A stretch of 64,000 nt of DNA, from the NCBI RefSeq assembly GCF_041021895.1, contig NZ_CP157428.1, positions 3,224,001 to 3,288,000 of the forward strand, written 5' to 3'. The notes beneath the pieces are model-generated. The model was given only the letters and a program-made list of their open reading frames with translations, did not search any database and had not been told where the DNA came from. Positions within the stretch are counted from its first letter, which is position 1. Each line of letters opens with the position of its first letter. The stretch comes from Acinetobacter sp. XH1741. Its GTDB lineage: Bacteria > Pseudomonadota > Gammaproteobacteria > Pseudomonadales > Moraxellaceae. The position numbers and the translations under genes were made by a program. Positions 1-9,057 of the stretch are shown in pieces.

Positions 1-463
1 TCACTGGACCATTATTCGGTTTCACCCAACGCAAGCTTGAGCTTGGAATAGAAGCGCCTACTGTTGTATTGGTTGATGATGCAACAGGTGGTGGTGGAGT
101 CGTTGTTGGCGGTGCCGTTCTTGTTGGTGTTGTGGTTGGTAAAGCTATTGTTTGACGCTTAATTGGTTCTGGTTGTGCCATGACTTGTGTCGACACTGTT
201 CTTGGTGAAGAAGACGAACTCTTTAAACGTAGCGATTGGTTTACATAAATACGATACGGCGGAGCAATACCATTCATCTCTGCAATACTGACATAATCCA
301 GACCATAACGCATTGCAATACCACTTAAAGTATCACCTGAACGGACTGTGTAATAGTTAGGAGCCATTGCAAAGCGAGAACTATTATTAATTTGTGGTTT
401 AGAAGCACATCCTGCCATTGCAACAGTAAAACCTACAGCTACAGACAACATCATAATTTTCAT
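1..463 (-). CDS. nlpD: NlpD-like LysM lipoprotein, 3' end outside window
   Basis: N-terminal 154 residues of an outer-membrane lipoprotein. The first 19 residues are a short lipoprotein signal ending in the lipobox AMAGC, so Cys19 would be lipidated. A LysM peptidoglycan-binding module follows at about residues 37-80 (YYTVRSGDTLSGIAMRYGL), then a Thr/Pro-rich linker. In the NlpD/EnvC family the C-terminus is an M23/LytM domain that activates amidases; it would lie left of position 1. An in-frame ATG 51 bases upstream would bury the signal peptide, so I use the ATG at 463. It lies downstream of surE on the same strand, as expected for surE-nlpD. The exact family name is uncertain without the M23 domain. 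Confidence 0.72.
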   Translation of the reverse strand, partial: MKIMMLSVAVGFTVAMAGCASKPQINNSSRFAMAPNYYTVRSGDTLSGIAMRYGLDYVSIAEMNGIAPPYRIYVNQSLRLKSSSSSPRTVSTQVMAQPEPIKRQTIALPTTTPTRTAPPTTTPPPPVASSTNTTVGASIPSSSLRWVKPNNGPV

Positions 464-625
464 TATTTTGTCTCTTTGAATATGCAATCTGCTTTGTTGC
501 CCAGTTAAATGCATCGAACTCCCTCACTAAATGCTACAAATCATTTCGGCTAAGAGTACCAAAAAAGTAAGAGGAAACATGTTCCTCTTTTTCTTTATTC
601 ACAAAGTTATAACATTTGATAGAGA

Positions 626-1396
626 TTATTGACCCAAACTGGACTGCAAATCTTCTAAAACTGCATAGTTTGTTGCGTCCATCTGGATTGGAGTAACACT
701 TACAAAACCATTTGCAACCGCAAAAAAATCAGATTGAATTTGACTCGCTATACGCTGCGGGTCAGTAACTGCTTCGCCAGCAAGACCAATCCAGTAAACT
801 TGACGGCCTCGTGGGTCAACATGACTCGTGATTGGTTTAGACTGGGCACGGCGGCCTTGGTAAGTAATTTGGGTACCCTTCAGCTGTGGTACATCCGGAA
901 TATTAATATTAAAAATATGTCGCGGTGGCAACGCAGGTAATCCCTTGGCAATAAAGTCATGTACCCACTTCGCTGCTTGCGCATAATCATCTTTATGATT
1001 GTATGAACGCACATCAGACCCAGCCAAAGAAACTGCAATGGCTGGCTGCTTCATTAAACGCCCTTCAAATGCAGCACCCACTGTTCCCGAGTACAGCACA
1101 TCGTCACCTAAGTTTGCGCCACTATTGATTCCACTAACGACTAAGTCAAATTCGAAATCAAATAATCCATTCATGGACAAATACACACAATCGGCTGGTG
1201 TTCCATTGACTGCCCATACATCTTCAGCAATTTGAATAGGACGTAAAGGACGATCTAGAGTTAACGCACTCGAAAAACCGCTTCTTTCACTTTCTGGAGC
1301 AACCACAACAACACGGCCTAGTGGTTTTAATGCTTCAGCTAAGGCTTGTATACCGGGTGCGAACACACCGTCATCATTGGCAATTAGAATATTCAC
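626..1396 (-). CDS. surE: 5'/3'-nucleotidase SurE
   Basis: 256-residue cytoplasmic metal-dependent nucleoside-monophosphate phosphatase acting on 5' and 3' nucleotides, linked to stationary-phase survival. The protein opens with the family hallmark [10 protein letters not shown], whose Asp pair binds the divalent metal. NGTPADC (about residues 64-70) and the GINSGANLG loop (about 89-97) follow, both typical of SurE. The length matches the usual 250-260 residues. The downstream neighbour on the same strand is the nlpD-like gene, as in many gammaproteobacteria where surE, nlpD and rpoS cluster. The gap to that gene is about 160 bases, so it may have its own promoter. Confidence 0.96.
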   Translation of the reverse strand: MNILIANDDGVFAPGIQALAEALKPLGRVVVVAPESERSGFSSALTLDRPLRPIQIAEDVWAVNGTPADCVYLSMNGLFDFEFDLVVSGINSGANLGDDVLYSGTVGAAFEGRLMKQPAIAVSLAGSDVRSYNHKDDYAQAAKWVHDFIAKGLPALPPRHIFNINIPDVPQLKGTQITYQGRRAQSKPITSHVDPRGRQVYWIGLAGEAVTDPQRIASQIQSDFFAVANGFVSVTPIQMDATNYAVLEDLQSSLGQ

Positions 1397-1498
1397 AAAA
1401 AATCTATCTCGACAAATAAACCCGAAGGTTTTCTCAATTGAATTATTTGTTGAATTATATATATTTATGCCTCCATAGCATTATAAAATTGTGAAAAA

Positions 1499-1870
1499 AT
1501 GAAAACTTTCGCTCCTTTTTTTCAGGTATTGGGGATCAGTATCACATTGTGTAGTCAAACGGTTTTTGCTGATGAGGGGATCTCAACACAAGAAGCTGAT
1601 AGCTTAATTAAAGATGACATTGCATCTACTCAAGTTTTACAAGAAATTTGCCCTACTTTTGTAGGTGCAAATAAAAATCTTGAAACCAATACTAAAAAGA
1701 TTATTGCGATGTACCTAGGTGGTTATTCCAATAAATCGATCACTTTCTCTGCGCTGCAAAATGACCCAGAATATAAAACATTGTTAAATGACGCTCGTCA
1801 GGCTGCCAAAGAAATGGATCATCATGAACAGCATGAACTCTGCGAAGAAGTGGTAAATTATAAAGATTAA
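1499..1870 (+). CDS. Small secreted protein, paralogue of the next gene
   Basis: 123 residues with a Sec signal peptide (about residues 1-24, cleavage after VFA). The mature domain is about 100 residues and mostly helical by appearance. It carries two cysteines, one in QEICPTF and one near the C-terminus in ELCEEV, which could form a disulfide in the periplasm. The next gene encodes a protein with the same pattern (VLSEICPSL and KLVCQDV), so these are tandem paralogues. I do not recognise a named family. The start ATG is followed by a typical Lys-initiated signal sequence. Function unknown. Confidence 0.75.
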   Translation: MKTFAPFFQVLGISITLCSQTVFADEGISTQEADSLIKDDIASTQVLQEICPTFVGANKNLETNTKKIIAMYLGGYSNKSITFSALQNDPEYKTLLNDARQAAKEMDHHEQHELCEEVVNYKD

Positions 1871-1901
1871 GGTCTTTGCTTATTCAGCATAGTTTCCTTG
1901 G

Positions 1902-1930
1902 GGTTTTCTGTTTATATAAAGCAGAAAACC
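1902..1930. repeat. Hairpin between the two secreted paralogues
   Basis: Perfect 9-bp arms GGTTTTCTG and CAGAAAACC separated by 11 bases, about 30 bases after the first gene's stop. No run of T follows on the plus strand. It could be a weak terminator or a 3' RNA-stabilising hairpin. Confidence 0.5.
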
Positions 1931-2022
1931 TACATAACAATACATTTTTTCCATTTTTTTAGCGTTTAAATTGTTTAAGCTATCGGCATATTTCAATTTT
2001 TTGTTTCAGGTTATCCATGTTT

Positions 2023-2439
2023 ATGAAAAAAAGTTTAGTTCAATCACTTTCTGTTGTTTTACTCATGACAATGGCAACAGTAGGTTATGCTGCTGACAAG
2101 AAAAAAACAGCTGACAAGAAAACTGAAAATGAAAATGTTGTTGAAGTTACACCTACCAAAGGTACTACACCAGAAGAGTTAGCAGCAATTCAGGTACTTT
2201 CTGAAATTTGTCCAAGTTTAATTGGTAAAAAAGATGCAGAATTTGCTCAAGGTTATGAGCGTCTTGTAAAAGACTATTTACCAAATGAAGCAGATCCAGT
2301 CGCTGCTTTAGAAAAACGCACGAAAGATAAGAGTTTCAAAAAAGTATTAAAAGAAGCGCGTAATGATGCAAAAGCTGCAGGAAACGAGCAAAACAAGTTA
2401 GTTTGTCAAGACGTAAAAGCTTATCAATCGCAAAACTAA
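2023..2439 (+). CDS. Small secreted protein, lysine-rich linker, paralogue of the preceding gene
   Basis: 138 residues from ATG 2023 (MKKSLVQS); an in-frame ATG at 2017 adds only two residues. There is a signal peptide with cleavage after GYA, then a Lys/Thr-rich low-complexity stretch of about 20 residues, then a domain matching the preceding gene: EELAAIQVLSEICPS, a central region, a short motif with KxLKEARNDAK (compare LLNDARQAAK), and a terminal KLVCQDV. Two cysteines are conserved between the copies. A terminator-like hairpin follows at 2478. Periplasmic location is inferred from the signal. I do not recognise a function. Confidence 0.76.
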   Translation: MKKSLVQSLSVVLLMTMATVGYAADKKKTADKKTENENVVEVTPTKGTTPEELAAIQVLSEICPSLIGKKDAEFAQGYERLVKDYLPNEADPVAALEKRTKDKSFKKVLKEARNDAKAAGNEQNKLVCQDVKAYQSQN

Positions 2440-2477
2440 ATTAGTTAAAAACTCTCTAGTTACAATACTGTTTGAAA

Positions 2478-2513
2478 AAGCCGACTTCCCCCATAGAAGT
2501 CGGCTTTGCTTTA
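2478..2513 (+). terminator. Rho-independent terminator
   Basis: Arms AAGCCGACTTC (2478-2488) and GAAGTCGGCTT (2496-2506), 11 bp perfect, then a short T-rich tail. It overlaps the upstream TTG start that would otherwise be possible for dacC, which argues against that start. Confidence 0.8.
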
Positions 2514-2565
2514 TCCTAAAATGCTAGGCTCTTCTGCTTCATACAAGATATTGGAATTACCTAGA

Positions 2566-3714
2566 ATGACTCGAAAAAGCGCTATTGCTGCACTCCTCCT
2601 CTTACCAAGTTTTTCTTATGCAGCAACTGTCTTATCAGCTCCGCCAGAATTAAATAATAAGTCTTATGTATTAATGGATTATGAGACAGGACAAATTCTT
2701 GCTTCTAAAAATGAAAATGAAAAGCTTGCTCCAGCATCTATGACAAAAATGATGACGAGCTATATCATTGAACAAAAACTATTAAAAGGTCAGCTGACTG
2801 AAAATGAAAAGGTTCGTATGAACGAATCTGCATGGTGTAAAGGAAGCAGCGCTGAATCATGTATGTATGTTCCATTAAATGGTACAGCAACTGTTTTAGA
2901 AATGCTTCGAGGTATTATCATTCAGTCAGGTAACGATGCATCAAAAGCAATGGCTGAGCACATTGCTGGAAATGAAGGTACTTTTGCTCACCTCATGAAT
3001 CAGGAAGCAAAACGTATTGGTATGACAAATACCCAGTTTATGAACTCAACAGGTTTACCTGCTGAAGGTCATTATTCAACTGCAAAAGATATGGCAGTTT
3101 TAGCTCAACATATTATTAAAGATAGCTCAAGATACTATCCGATTTACTCTGAGAAAGAGTTTACATTTAACGGTATCAAACAAGGTAACCGTAATGCTTT
3201 ACTTTACACTGACCCAAGTGTGGATGGTTTAAAAACAGGCCATACAGACGAAGCAGGTTACTGCTTAACGACTTCAAGTAAACGTGGTCCAATGCGTTTA
3301 ATCTCAGTTATTTTTGGTACCGACAGTGTTAATGAACGTGCTAATCAAACTCGCTCTTTGTTGTCTTGGGGCTTTGCGAACTTTGAAACTGCAAATGTTC
3401 AACCTGCTAACCAAGTTCTTGCAAAAGCGAAAGTATGGTTCGGTAAAGAAAATGAAGTTCAAATTGGTTTAGCAGAGAACTTCAGTGTCACCATGCCTAA
3501 AGGTAAAGCAGGCGGCATTAAGACTCAATTGGTGGTACAGCCAAACCTTAAAGCTCCTCTACAAAAAGGCCAAGTAGTTGGTAAACTTGTTGCGAGTTTA
3601 GATGGCAAAGTAATTGCCGAAAAACCTCTTGTTGCTTTAAAACCAGTTGAAGAAGCAAGTTTCTTCGCACGTATGATTGACCATATCAAACTATTTTTTA
3701 GCGGCTTATTCTAA
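2566..3714 (+). CDS. dacC: D-alanyl-D-alanine carboxypeptidase, PBP5/6 type
   Basis: 382-residue low-molecular-weight penicillin-binding protein that trims the terminal D-Ala of peptidoglycan pentapeptides in the periplasm. I chose ATG 2566 because it gives a clean signal peptide (MTRKSAIAALLLLPSFSYA) and clears the upstream terminator. All three serine-peptidase motifs are visible: SMTK at 58-61 (acylated Ser58, Lys61), SGN at 121-123 and KTG at 223-225. A beta-rich C-terminal domain follows (about 280-360), ending in an amphipathic helix (FFARMIDHIKLFFSGLF) that in PBP5/6 anchors the protein to the inner membrane. A second PBP of this class may begin at the right end of the window. Confidence 0.95.
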   Translation: MTRKSAIAALLLLPSFSYAATVLSAPPELNNKSYVLMDYETGQILASKNENEKLAPASMTKMMTSYIIEQKLLKGQLTENEKVRMNESAWCKGSSAESCMYVPLNGTATVLEMLRGIIIQSGNDASKAMAEHIAGNEGTFAHLMNQEAKRIGMTNTQFMNSTGLPAEGHYSTAKDMAVLAQHIIKDSSRYYPIYSEKEFTFNGIKQGNRNALLYTDPSVDGLKTGHTDEAGYCLTTSSKRGPMRLISVIFGTDSVNERANQTRSLLSWGFANFETANVQPANQVLAKAKVWFGKENEVQIGLAENFSVTMPKGKAGGIKTQLVVQPNLKAPLQKGQVVGKLVASLDGKVIAEKPLVALKPVEEASFFARMIDHIKLFFSGLF

Positions 3715-3733
3715 TTTTTAGAATAGTCAAATT

Positions 3734-3768
3734 AAGCACTCATGCTATTTAGTCTGAGTGCTTTTTTA
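3734..3768 (+). terminator. Terminator after dacC
   Basis: Arms AAGCACTCA (3734-3742) and TGAGTGCTT (3755-3763), 9 bp perfect, running into TTTTTTATTTT. It overlaps the GTG at 3758 that would give a longer next gene. Confidence 0.85.
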
Positions 3769-3805
3769 TTTTATAATTTTACTAAATTTTATTTTGATGC
3801 CTCTC

Positions 3806-4351
3806 ATGACAAAAAATATTCGTCCTTATTTAGATCATCATCCACAAATTGACTCGAGTTGTTACATTGATGAAATGTCAGTGGTTGTAGGTGATGTTAA
3901 ATTGGCCGAAAATGTTTCGGTATGGCCTTTTGCAGTTATACGGGGTGATGTAAATAGCATTCAAATTGGTAAAAACAGTAATGTACAAGACCATTGTATG
4001 TTGCATGTTAGCCATAAAAATGATGCCAAACCGAATGGTTCACCTCTTATTATTGGTGAAGACGTGACTGTGGGTCATCATGTGACTTTACATGGCTGTA
4101 CCATTGGCAATCGTGTTTTAGTCGGTATCAATACTGTTATTTTAGATGATGTCGTTATTGAAGATGACGTAATGATTGGTGCGGGAAGTTTAGTTCCACC
4201 TCGTAAAGTCTTAAAAAGTGGTTATCTTTATGTGGGAAGTCCTGTACAACAAGTCCGTCCTCTAACTGAAAAAGAACTGGCATTTTTACCTTATTCAGCA
4301 AGACATTACGTAAAAGTGCAAAACAATCATAAAGAGACTCAAACAAATTAA
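3806..4351 (+). CDS. Gamma-class carbonic anhydrase-like hexapeptide-repeat protein
   Basis: 181 residues from ATG 3806 (MTKNIRPYL). The left-handed beta-helix hexapeptide pattern runs from about residue 15 to 150 (for example VGDVKLAENVSVWPFAVIRGDV). Candidate zinc ligands are the His residues of DHCMLHVSHKND and VGHHVTLHG, arranged as in YrdA/CaiE/gamma-carbonic anhydrases. These are soluble trimers; many bind zinc and some hydrate CO2, but the in vivo substrate is often unknown. Upstream starts at 3797 (ATG) and 3758 (GTG) exist; the latter lies inside the dacC terminator and is unlikely. The gene stands alone between two hairpins. Confidence 0.85.
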   Translation: MTKNIRPYLDHHPQIDSSCYIDEMSVVVGDVKLAENVSVWPFAVIRGDVNSIQIGKNSNVQDHCMLHVSHKNDAKPNGSPLIIGEDVTVGHHVTLHGCTIGNRVLVGINTVILDDVVIEDDVMIGAGSLVPPRKVLKSGYLYVGSPVQQVRPLTEKELAFLPYSARHYVKVQNNHKETQTN

Positions 4352-4365
4352 TTGAACTCTACATT

Positions 4366-4406
4366 TTTCAAATGATAAAGTTTTTATCATGCTTTATCGT
4401 TTGAAA
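4366..4406. repeat. Long imperfect hairpin before nudJ
   Basis: Arms TTTCAAATGATAAAG (4366-4380) and CTTTATCGTTTGAAA (4392-4406), 15 bp with one wobble and an 11-base loop. No T tract follows on plus. On minus there is no gene to terminate. Confidence 0.5.
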
Positions 4407-4471
4407 GATCACCGTAGCCAAAAACCCCTAAATTTCGTATCATACGACTTTTAAATTCATGGTGCTTTTTT

Positions 4472-4960
4472 ATGGCCGCATGGACTCCTCATGTTACTGT
4501 CGCTACAGTCGTAGAAAAAGATGGACGCTATCTTTTTGTCGAAGAACATAGCGAAGGTTTTGTACACACAGTGTTTAATCAACCTGCTGGTCATGTGGAA
4601 TGTGGTGAAACGCTAATTGAAGCTGCTATTCGTGAAACACTTGAAGAAACGGGTCATCATATAGAAATAGATGCCTTACTCGGTATTTATACATATACCC
4701 CACCCATGTTTCCCGACCGTACCTATTATCGCTTCTGCTTTTTAGCGCACGTCACTCACGTCGAAAGCGACCCTAAACTTGATACAGGTATTGTTTCTGC
4801 TGTCTGGATGACCCTAGATGAGCTTCAAGAATCTGCCCGTGCTCGTAGTCCACTGGTAATTAAAGCCATTGAAGACGCCATGAAAGGTAAACATTATCCT
4901 TTGGCTCTTATTTATGAGCACCCTTTCTCTCCCTCATTAACTTCACATTTGGATGCCTAG
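4472..4960 (+). CDS. nudJ: Nudix hydrolase, NudJ type
   Basis: 162-residue cytoplasmic pyrophosphohydrolase. The Nudix box G-x5-E-x7-REUxEExGU is intact at residues 40-62 (starting GHVECGETL and ending LEETGHH) and supplies the metal-binding glutamates. NudJ enzymes hydrolyse nucleoside di/triphosphates and thiamine pyrophosphate intermediates. The assignment to NudJ rather than another Nudix protein rests largely on context: it immediately precedes mnmA, hflD and purB, the same order as nudJ(ymfB)-mnmA-hflD-purB in E. coli. Its 3' end lies a few bases from, or overlaps, the mnmA start, so the two are probably cotranscribed. Confidence 0.9.
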   Translation: MAAWTPHVTVATVVEKDGRYLFVEEHSEGFVHTVFNQPAGHVECGETLIEAAIRETLEETGHHIEIDALLGIYTYTPPMFPDRTYYRFCFLAHVTHVESDPKLDTGIVSAVWMTLDELQESARARSPLVIKAIEDAMKGKHYPLALIYEHPFSPSLTSHLDA

Positions 4961-4964
4961 TCCT

Positions 4965-6098
4965 ATGCAACAACGTGTCATCGTCGGTATGTCTGGTGGC
5001 GTAGATTCATCTGTTTCTGCGGCACTTTTACTTCAACAGGGTTATCAAGTTGAAGGTCTTTTCATGAAAAACTGGGAGGAAGATGACGGCACGGAATACT
5101 GCACGGCAATGGAAGATTTAGCCGACGCCCAAGCAGTAGCAGATAAAATTGGTATTAAACTTCATACTGCAAACTTTGCCATGGAATATTGGGATCGTGT
5201 ATTTGAGCACTTCTTAGCTGAATATGCGGCTGGTCGCACCCCAAATCCGGATATCTTATGTAATAAAGAAATTAAGTTTCGTGCATTTTTAGACCACGCT
5301 ATGACTTTAGGTGCGGATTTTATTGCAACAGGTCACTATGCACGCCGTGCTGAAACAGCTTACAACTCTAAAGGTGAAGCGTATGCGCCTTTATTACGTG
5401 GTTTAGATAACAACAAAGACCAAACTTATTTCTTGCATGCAGTGCATGGTCGTGAAATTAATAAAACGCTCTTCCCTGTAGGCGAAATTGAAAAACCCGA
5501 AGTTCGTAGAATTGCTGAAGAATTAGATTTAGCAACGGCGAAGAAAAAAGATTCAACTGGTATCTGTTTTATTGGTGAACGTCGTTTTAATGACTTCCTT
5601 AAACAATATTTACCCGCTCAACCAGGTAAAATTGTACTAGATAACGGCAAAGAAGTTGGTGAACACCACGGTCTGATGTACTATACGCTCGGTCAGCGTG
5701 GCGGTATTGGTCTAGGTGGTCTGAAGGGTGAATCAGAAGGTGCGTGGTTTGTACTTCATAAAGACATTGCCAATAATCGTTTAGTCGTAGGCCAAGGACA
5801 TGAACACCCACTCATGCAAAGCACACAGCTTTGGAGTGAGTCGATTGACTGGGTAGCGGGTGAACAAAATATTCCAGCCGAAGGATTACGTTGTACAGCT
5901 AAAACACGTTATCGCCAGCCTGATCAGGCTTGCACAGTGTTTATAGATGAAAATAGTGAGCACGGTATTCGTGTTGAGTTTGATGAACCTCAACGCGCAG
6001 TTACACCGGGCCAAAGCGTTGTATTTTATTCAGATGAAGTTTGTCTAGGCGGGGGTGTGATTCACCATACAAATGCCCCTACACCAAATTTTATTTAA
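4965..6098 (+). CDS. mnmA: tRNA-specific 2-thiouridylase MnmA
   Basis: 377-residue ATP-dependent enzyme that thiolates U34 of Lys, Glu and Gln tRNAs using sulfur relayed by the Tus system. The pyrophosphatase loop SGGVDS is at residues 10-15. The nucleophilic cysteine is in NPDILCNKE (about Cys99), and the persulfide cysteine in STGICFIGE (about Cys201). A C-terminal beta-barrel follows. I favour ATG 4965; ATG 4953 is in frame and would overlap the nudJ stop by 8 bases. It lies second in the nudJ-mnmA-hflD-purB run. Confidence 0.97.
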   Translation: MQQRVIVGMSGGVDSSVSAALLLQQGYQVEGLFMKNWEEDDGTEYCTAMEDLADAQAVADKIGIKLHTANFAMEYWDRVFEHFLAEYAAGRTPNPDILCNKEIKFRAFLDHAMTLGADFIATGHYARRAETAYNSKGEAYAPLLRGLDNNKDQTYFLHAVHGREINKTLFPVGEIEKPEVRRIAEELDLATAKKKDSTGICFIGERRFNDFLKQYLPAQPGKIVLDNGKEVGEHHGLMYYTLGQRGGIGLGGLKGESEGAWFVLHKDIANNRLVVGQGHEHPLMQSTQLWSESIDWVAGEQNIPAEGLRCTAKTRYRQPDQACTVFIDENSEHGIRVEFDEPQRAVTPGQSVVFYSDEVCLGGGVIHHTNAPTPNFI

Positions 6099-6111
6099 GG
6101 GAATGAATGGC

Positions 6112-6846
6112 ATGGTGGAGTTACCCTTTCAACAATCACAAGCTTTGAATGTTCGCCAAAACCGTGCCCTTGCTTTAGCTGGGGTGTTTCAAGCAACCCA
6201 GCTTACGCATATGACTGCTATGACAGGTCAGCAAAGTATTGGTGAAAGTGGTAACTTTTATTTTGAGTTATTAATAAAGGCGAGTTTAAATATTCGCCCT
6301 ACAACAAATAATAATACTGTTCAAACTTTAGATTTTTTTAATCAACTGGCTGATATTTCGTTAGGTCTTAAGACACTCGAAAACTGTATTACCCAGCCTT
6401 TTACCAATGCGCCTAAATCTCGTTTGCCTAAAATGCGTAGTGCAAAGCTCCCTATGTCTTACGCAATGTCACTTTTGCAATTAGAAAAAAAGGTCTATAG
6501 CAATCCTGAATATGTCGCCATTATTGAAAAAGCGCAGCAGAAAATTTTAAAACAACTTTCTTTTTTTGATAATAATTATTTACATCCAAGTATTTTAGCC
6601 AATTTGGCTCAAACCTATGTTGATACTGCCGGGCAAATCAATCCACGCATTCTTGTTCGTGGTAATGCTGAGGCATTTAAAGATACCAACCATACCAACC
6701 GCATCCGTGCTTGTCTTTTTACAGGGCTACAAATGGCTCATTTATGGCGACAACTCGGCGGTAGTTCATGGAACATGATTTTTAGCAAACGTAAATTGCT
6801 ACAGGATATTCAAGCACTTGCTCGTTTACAGTACCAAGTTGTCTAA
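6112..6846 (+). CDS. hflD: HflD high-frequency lysogenization protein homologue
   Basis: 244 residues from ATG 6112, placed 9 bases after a good ribosome site (AAGGGA, 6097-6102). A start at 6073 is open but would overlap mnmA by 26 bases. The protein is all-helical and lacks catalytic motifs. In E. coli HflD is a peripheral inner-membrane protein that binds phage lambda CII and affects lysogeny; its cellular role is unclear. The identification rests on the position between mnmA and purB and on helical regions such as [17 protein letters not shown] and [16 protein letters not shown]. The C-terminal half is the better conserved part. Confidence 0.9.
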   Translation: MVELPFQQSQALNVRQNRALALAGVFQATQLTHMTAMTGQQSIGESGNFYFELLIKASLNIRPTTNNNTVQTLDFFNQLADISLGLKTLENCITQPFTNAPKSRLPKMRSAKLPMSYAMSLLQLEKKVYSNPEYVAIIEKAQQKILKQLSFFDNNYLHPSILANLAQTYVDTAGQINPRILVRGNAEAFKDTNHTNRIRACLFTGLQMAHLWRQLGGSSWNMIFSKRKLLQDIQALARLQYQVV

Positions 6847-6891
6847 GACTGTACCGAGATTATTTTTGTTTTATGTTTATTCCAACATTAA

Positions 6892-8289
<1,398 letters not shown>

Positions 8290-8305
8290 TTTAAAAAGTT
8301 GATAA

Positions 8306-8334
8306 AAAGCGAGGCCTAGGCTTCGCTTTTTTAT
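8306..8334 (+). terminator. Terminator after purB
   Basis: Arms AAGCGAGGCC and GGCTTCGCTT (one wobble) followed by TTTTTTATT. Confidence 0.8.
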
Positions 8335-8370
8335 TACACTTATATTTATCAAAATAAAGTCTTTCAAAAA

Positions 8371-9006
8371 ATGATCGAAAAAAAATTTAAACTTAAACAT
8401 TATATTGCGCTTAGTCTGCTTTTCATTGCCATTCTCATTTCTGGTATTCGGCCTCTTGAGTTTGAAGCTTATTTATTGCATCAAGCTGGCACTGTTTTAA
8501 TGCTGATTCTGCTTTTTATTATTTTTAAAAAAATTGGACTCGATTTTTTAAGCTTTTGCTTTTATTTACTGTTTTTACTCATACATGTTATTGGTGCTCA
8601 TTATCTCTATTCCTACGTTCCATATAATGAATGGATTCAACACATATTCCATTTTAATTTAGATGAGTACATGGGTTGGTCTCGTAATATGTATGATCGA
8701 CTTGTGCACTTTTCATATGGTGCGTTGCTCTACCCACTTATTTATCGCGTTTTTCAGGTTTGGTTGCCGACCGCACGCCCTTTTTCTCTATTTTTGCTTG
8801 TAGTCCAATTCGTTATGGCATCGAGTGTCTTTTATGAACTGATTGAATGGGTAATCGCAATTGGGTTATCGCCTGAACAAGCTGAAAACTATAATGGGCA
8901 ACAAGGCGACATGTGGGATGCTCATAAAGACATGTTGCTCGCCACAATTGGATCGATTGTTTATGGAGTTATTACTCTTATAACAACACCGAAAATCAAA
9001 AATTAG
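8371..9006 (+). CDS. YjdF-like (DUF2238) integral membrane protein
   Basis: 211 residues with about five or six transmembrane helices. Polar signature residues lie in the loops and helix ends: YNEWIQH, YDRLVHFSYGALLYP, FYELIEWV and QGDMWDAHKDMLLATIG. The spaced Asp/His/Glu pattern (DRLVHF, ELIEW, GDxWDxxKDM) is characteristic of the DUF2238/YjdF family. No biochemical function is established that I know of. It stands alone between the purB terminator and a bidirectional terminator shared with the convergent adhesin gene. Confidence 0.82.
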   Translation: MIEKKFKLKHYIALSLLFIAILISGIRPLEFEAYLLHQAGTVLMLILLFIIFKKIGLDFLSFCFYLLFLLIHVIGAHYLYSYVPYNEWIQHIFHFNLDEYMGWSRNMYDRLVHFSYGALLYPLIYRVFQVWLPTARPFSLFLLVVQFVMASSVFYELIEWVIAIGLSPEQAENYNGQQGDMWDAHKDMLLATIGSIVYGVITLITTPKIKN

Positions 9007-9014
9007 ACATAAAT

Positions 9015-9039
9015 AAAAAGCGCTCATTGAGCGCTTTTT
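9015..9039. terminator. Bidirectional terminator
   Basis: Nearly perfect palindrome: AAAAAGCGCTCA, one base, TGAGCGCTTTTT. It lies between convergent genes and can serve both strands. Confidence 0.88.
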
Positions 9040-9057
9040 ATGTTACATAGAGTCTTT

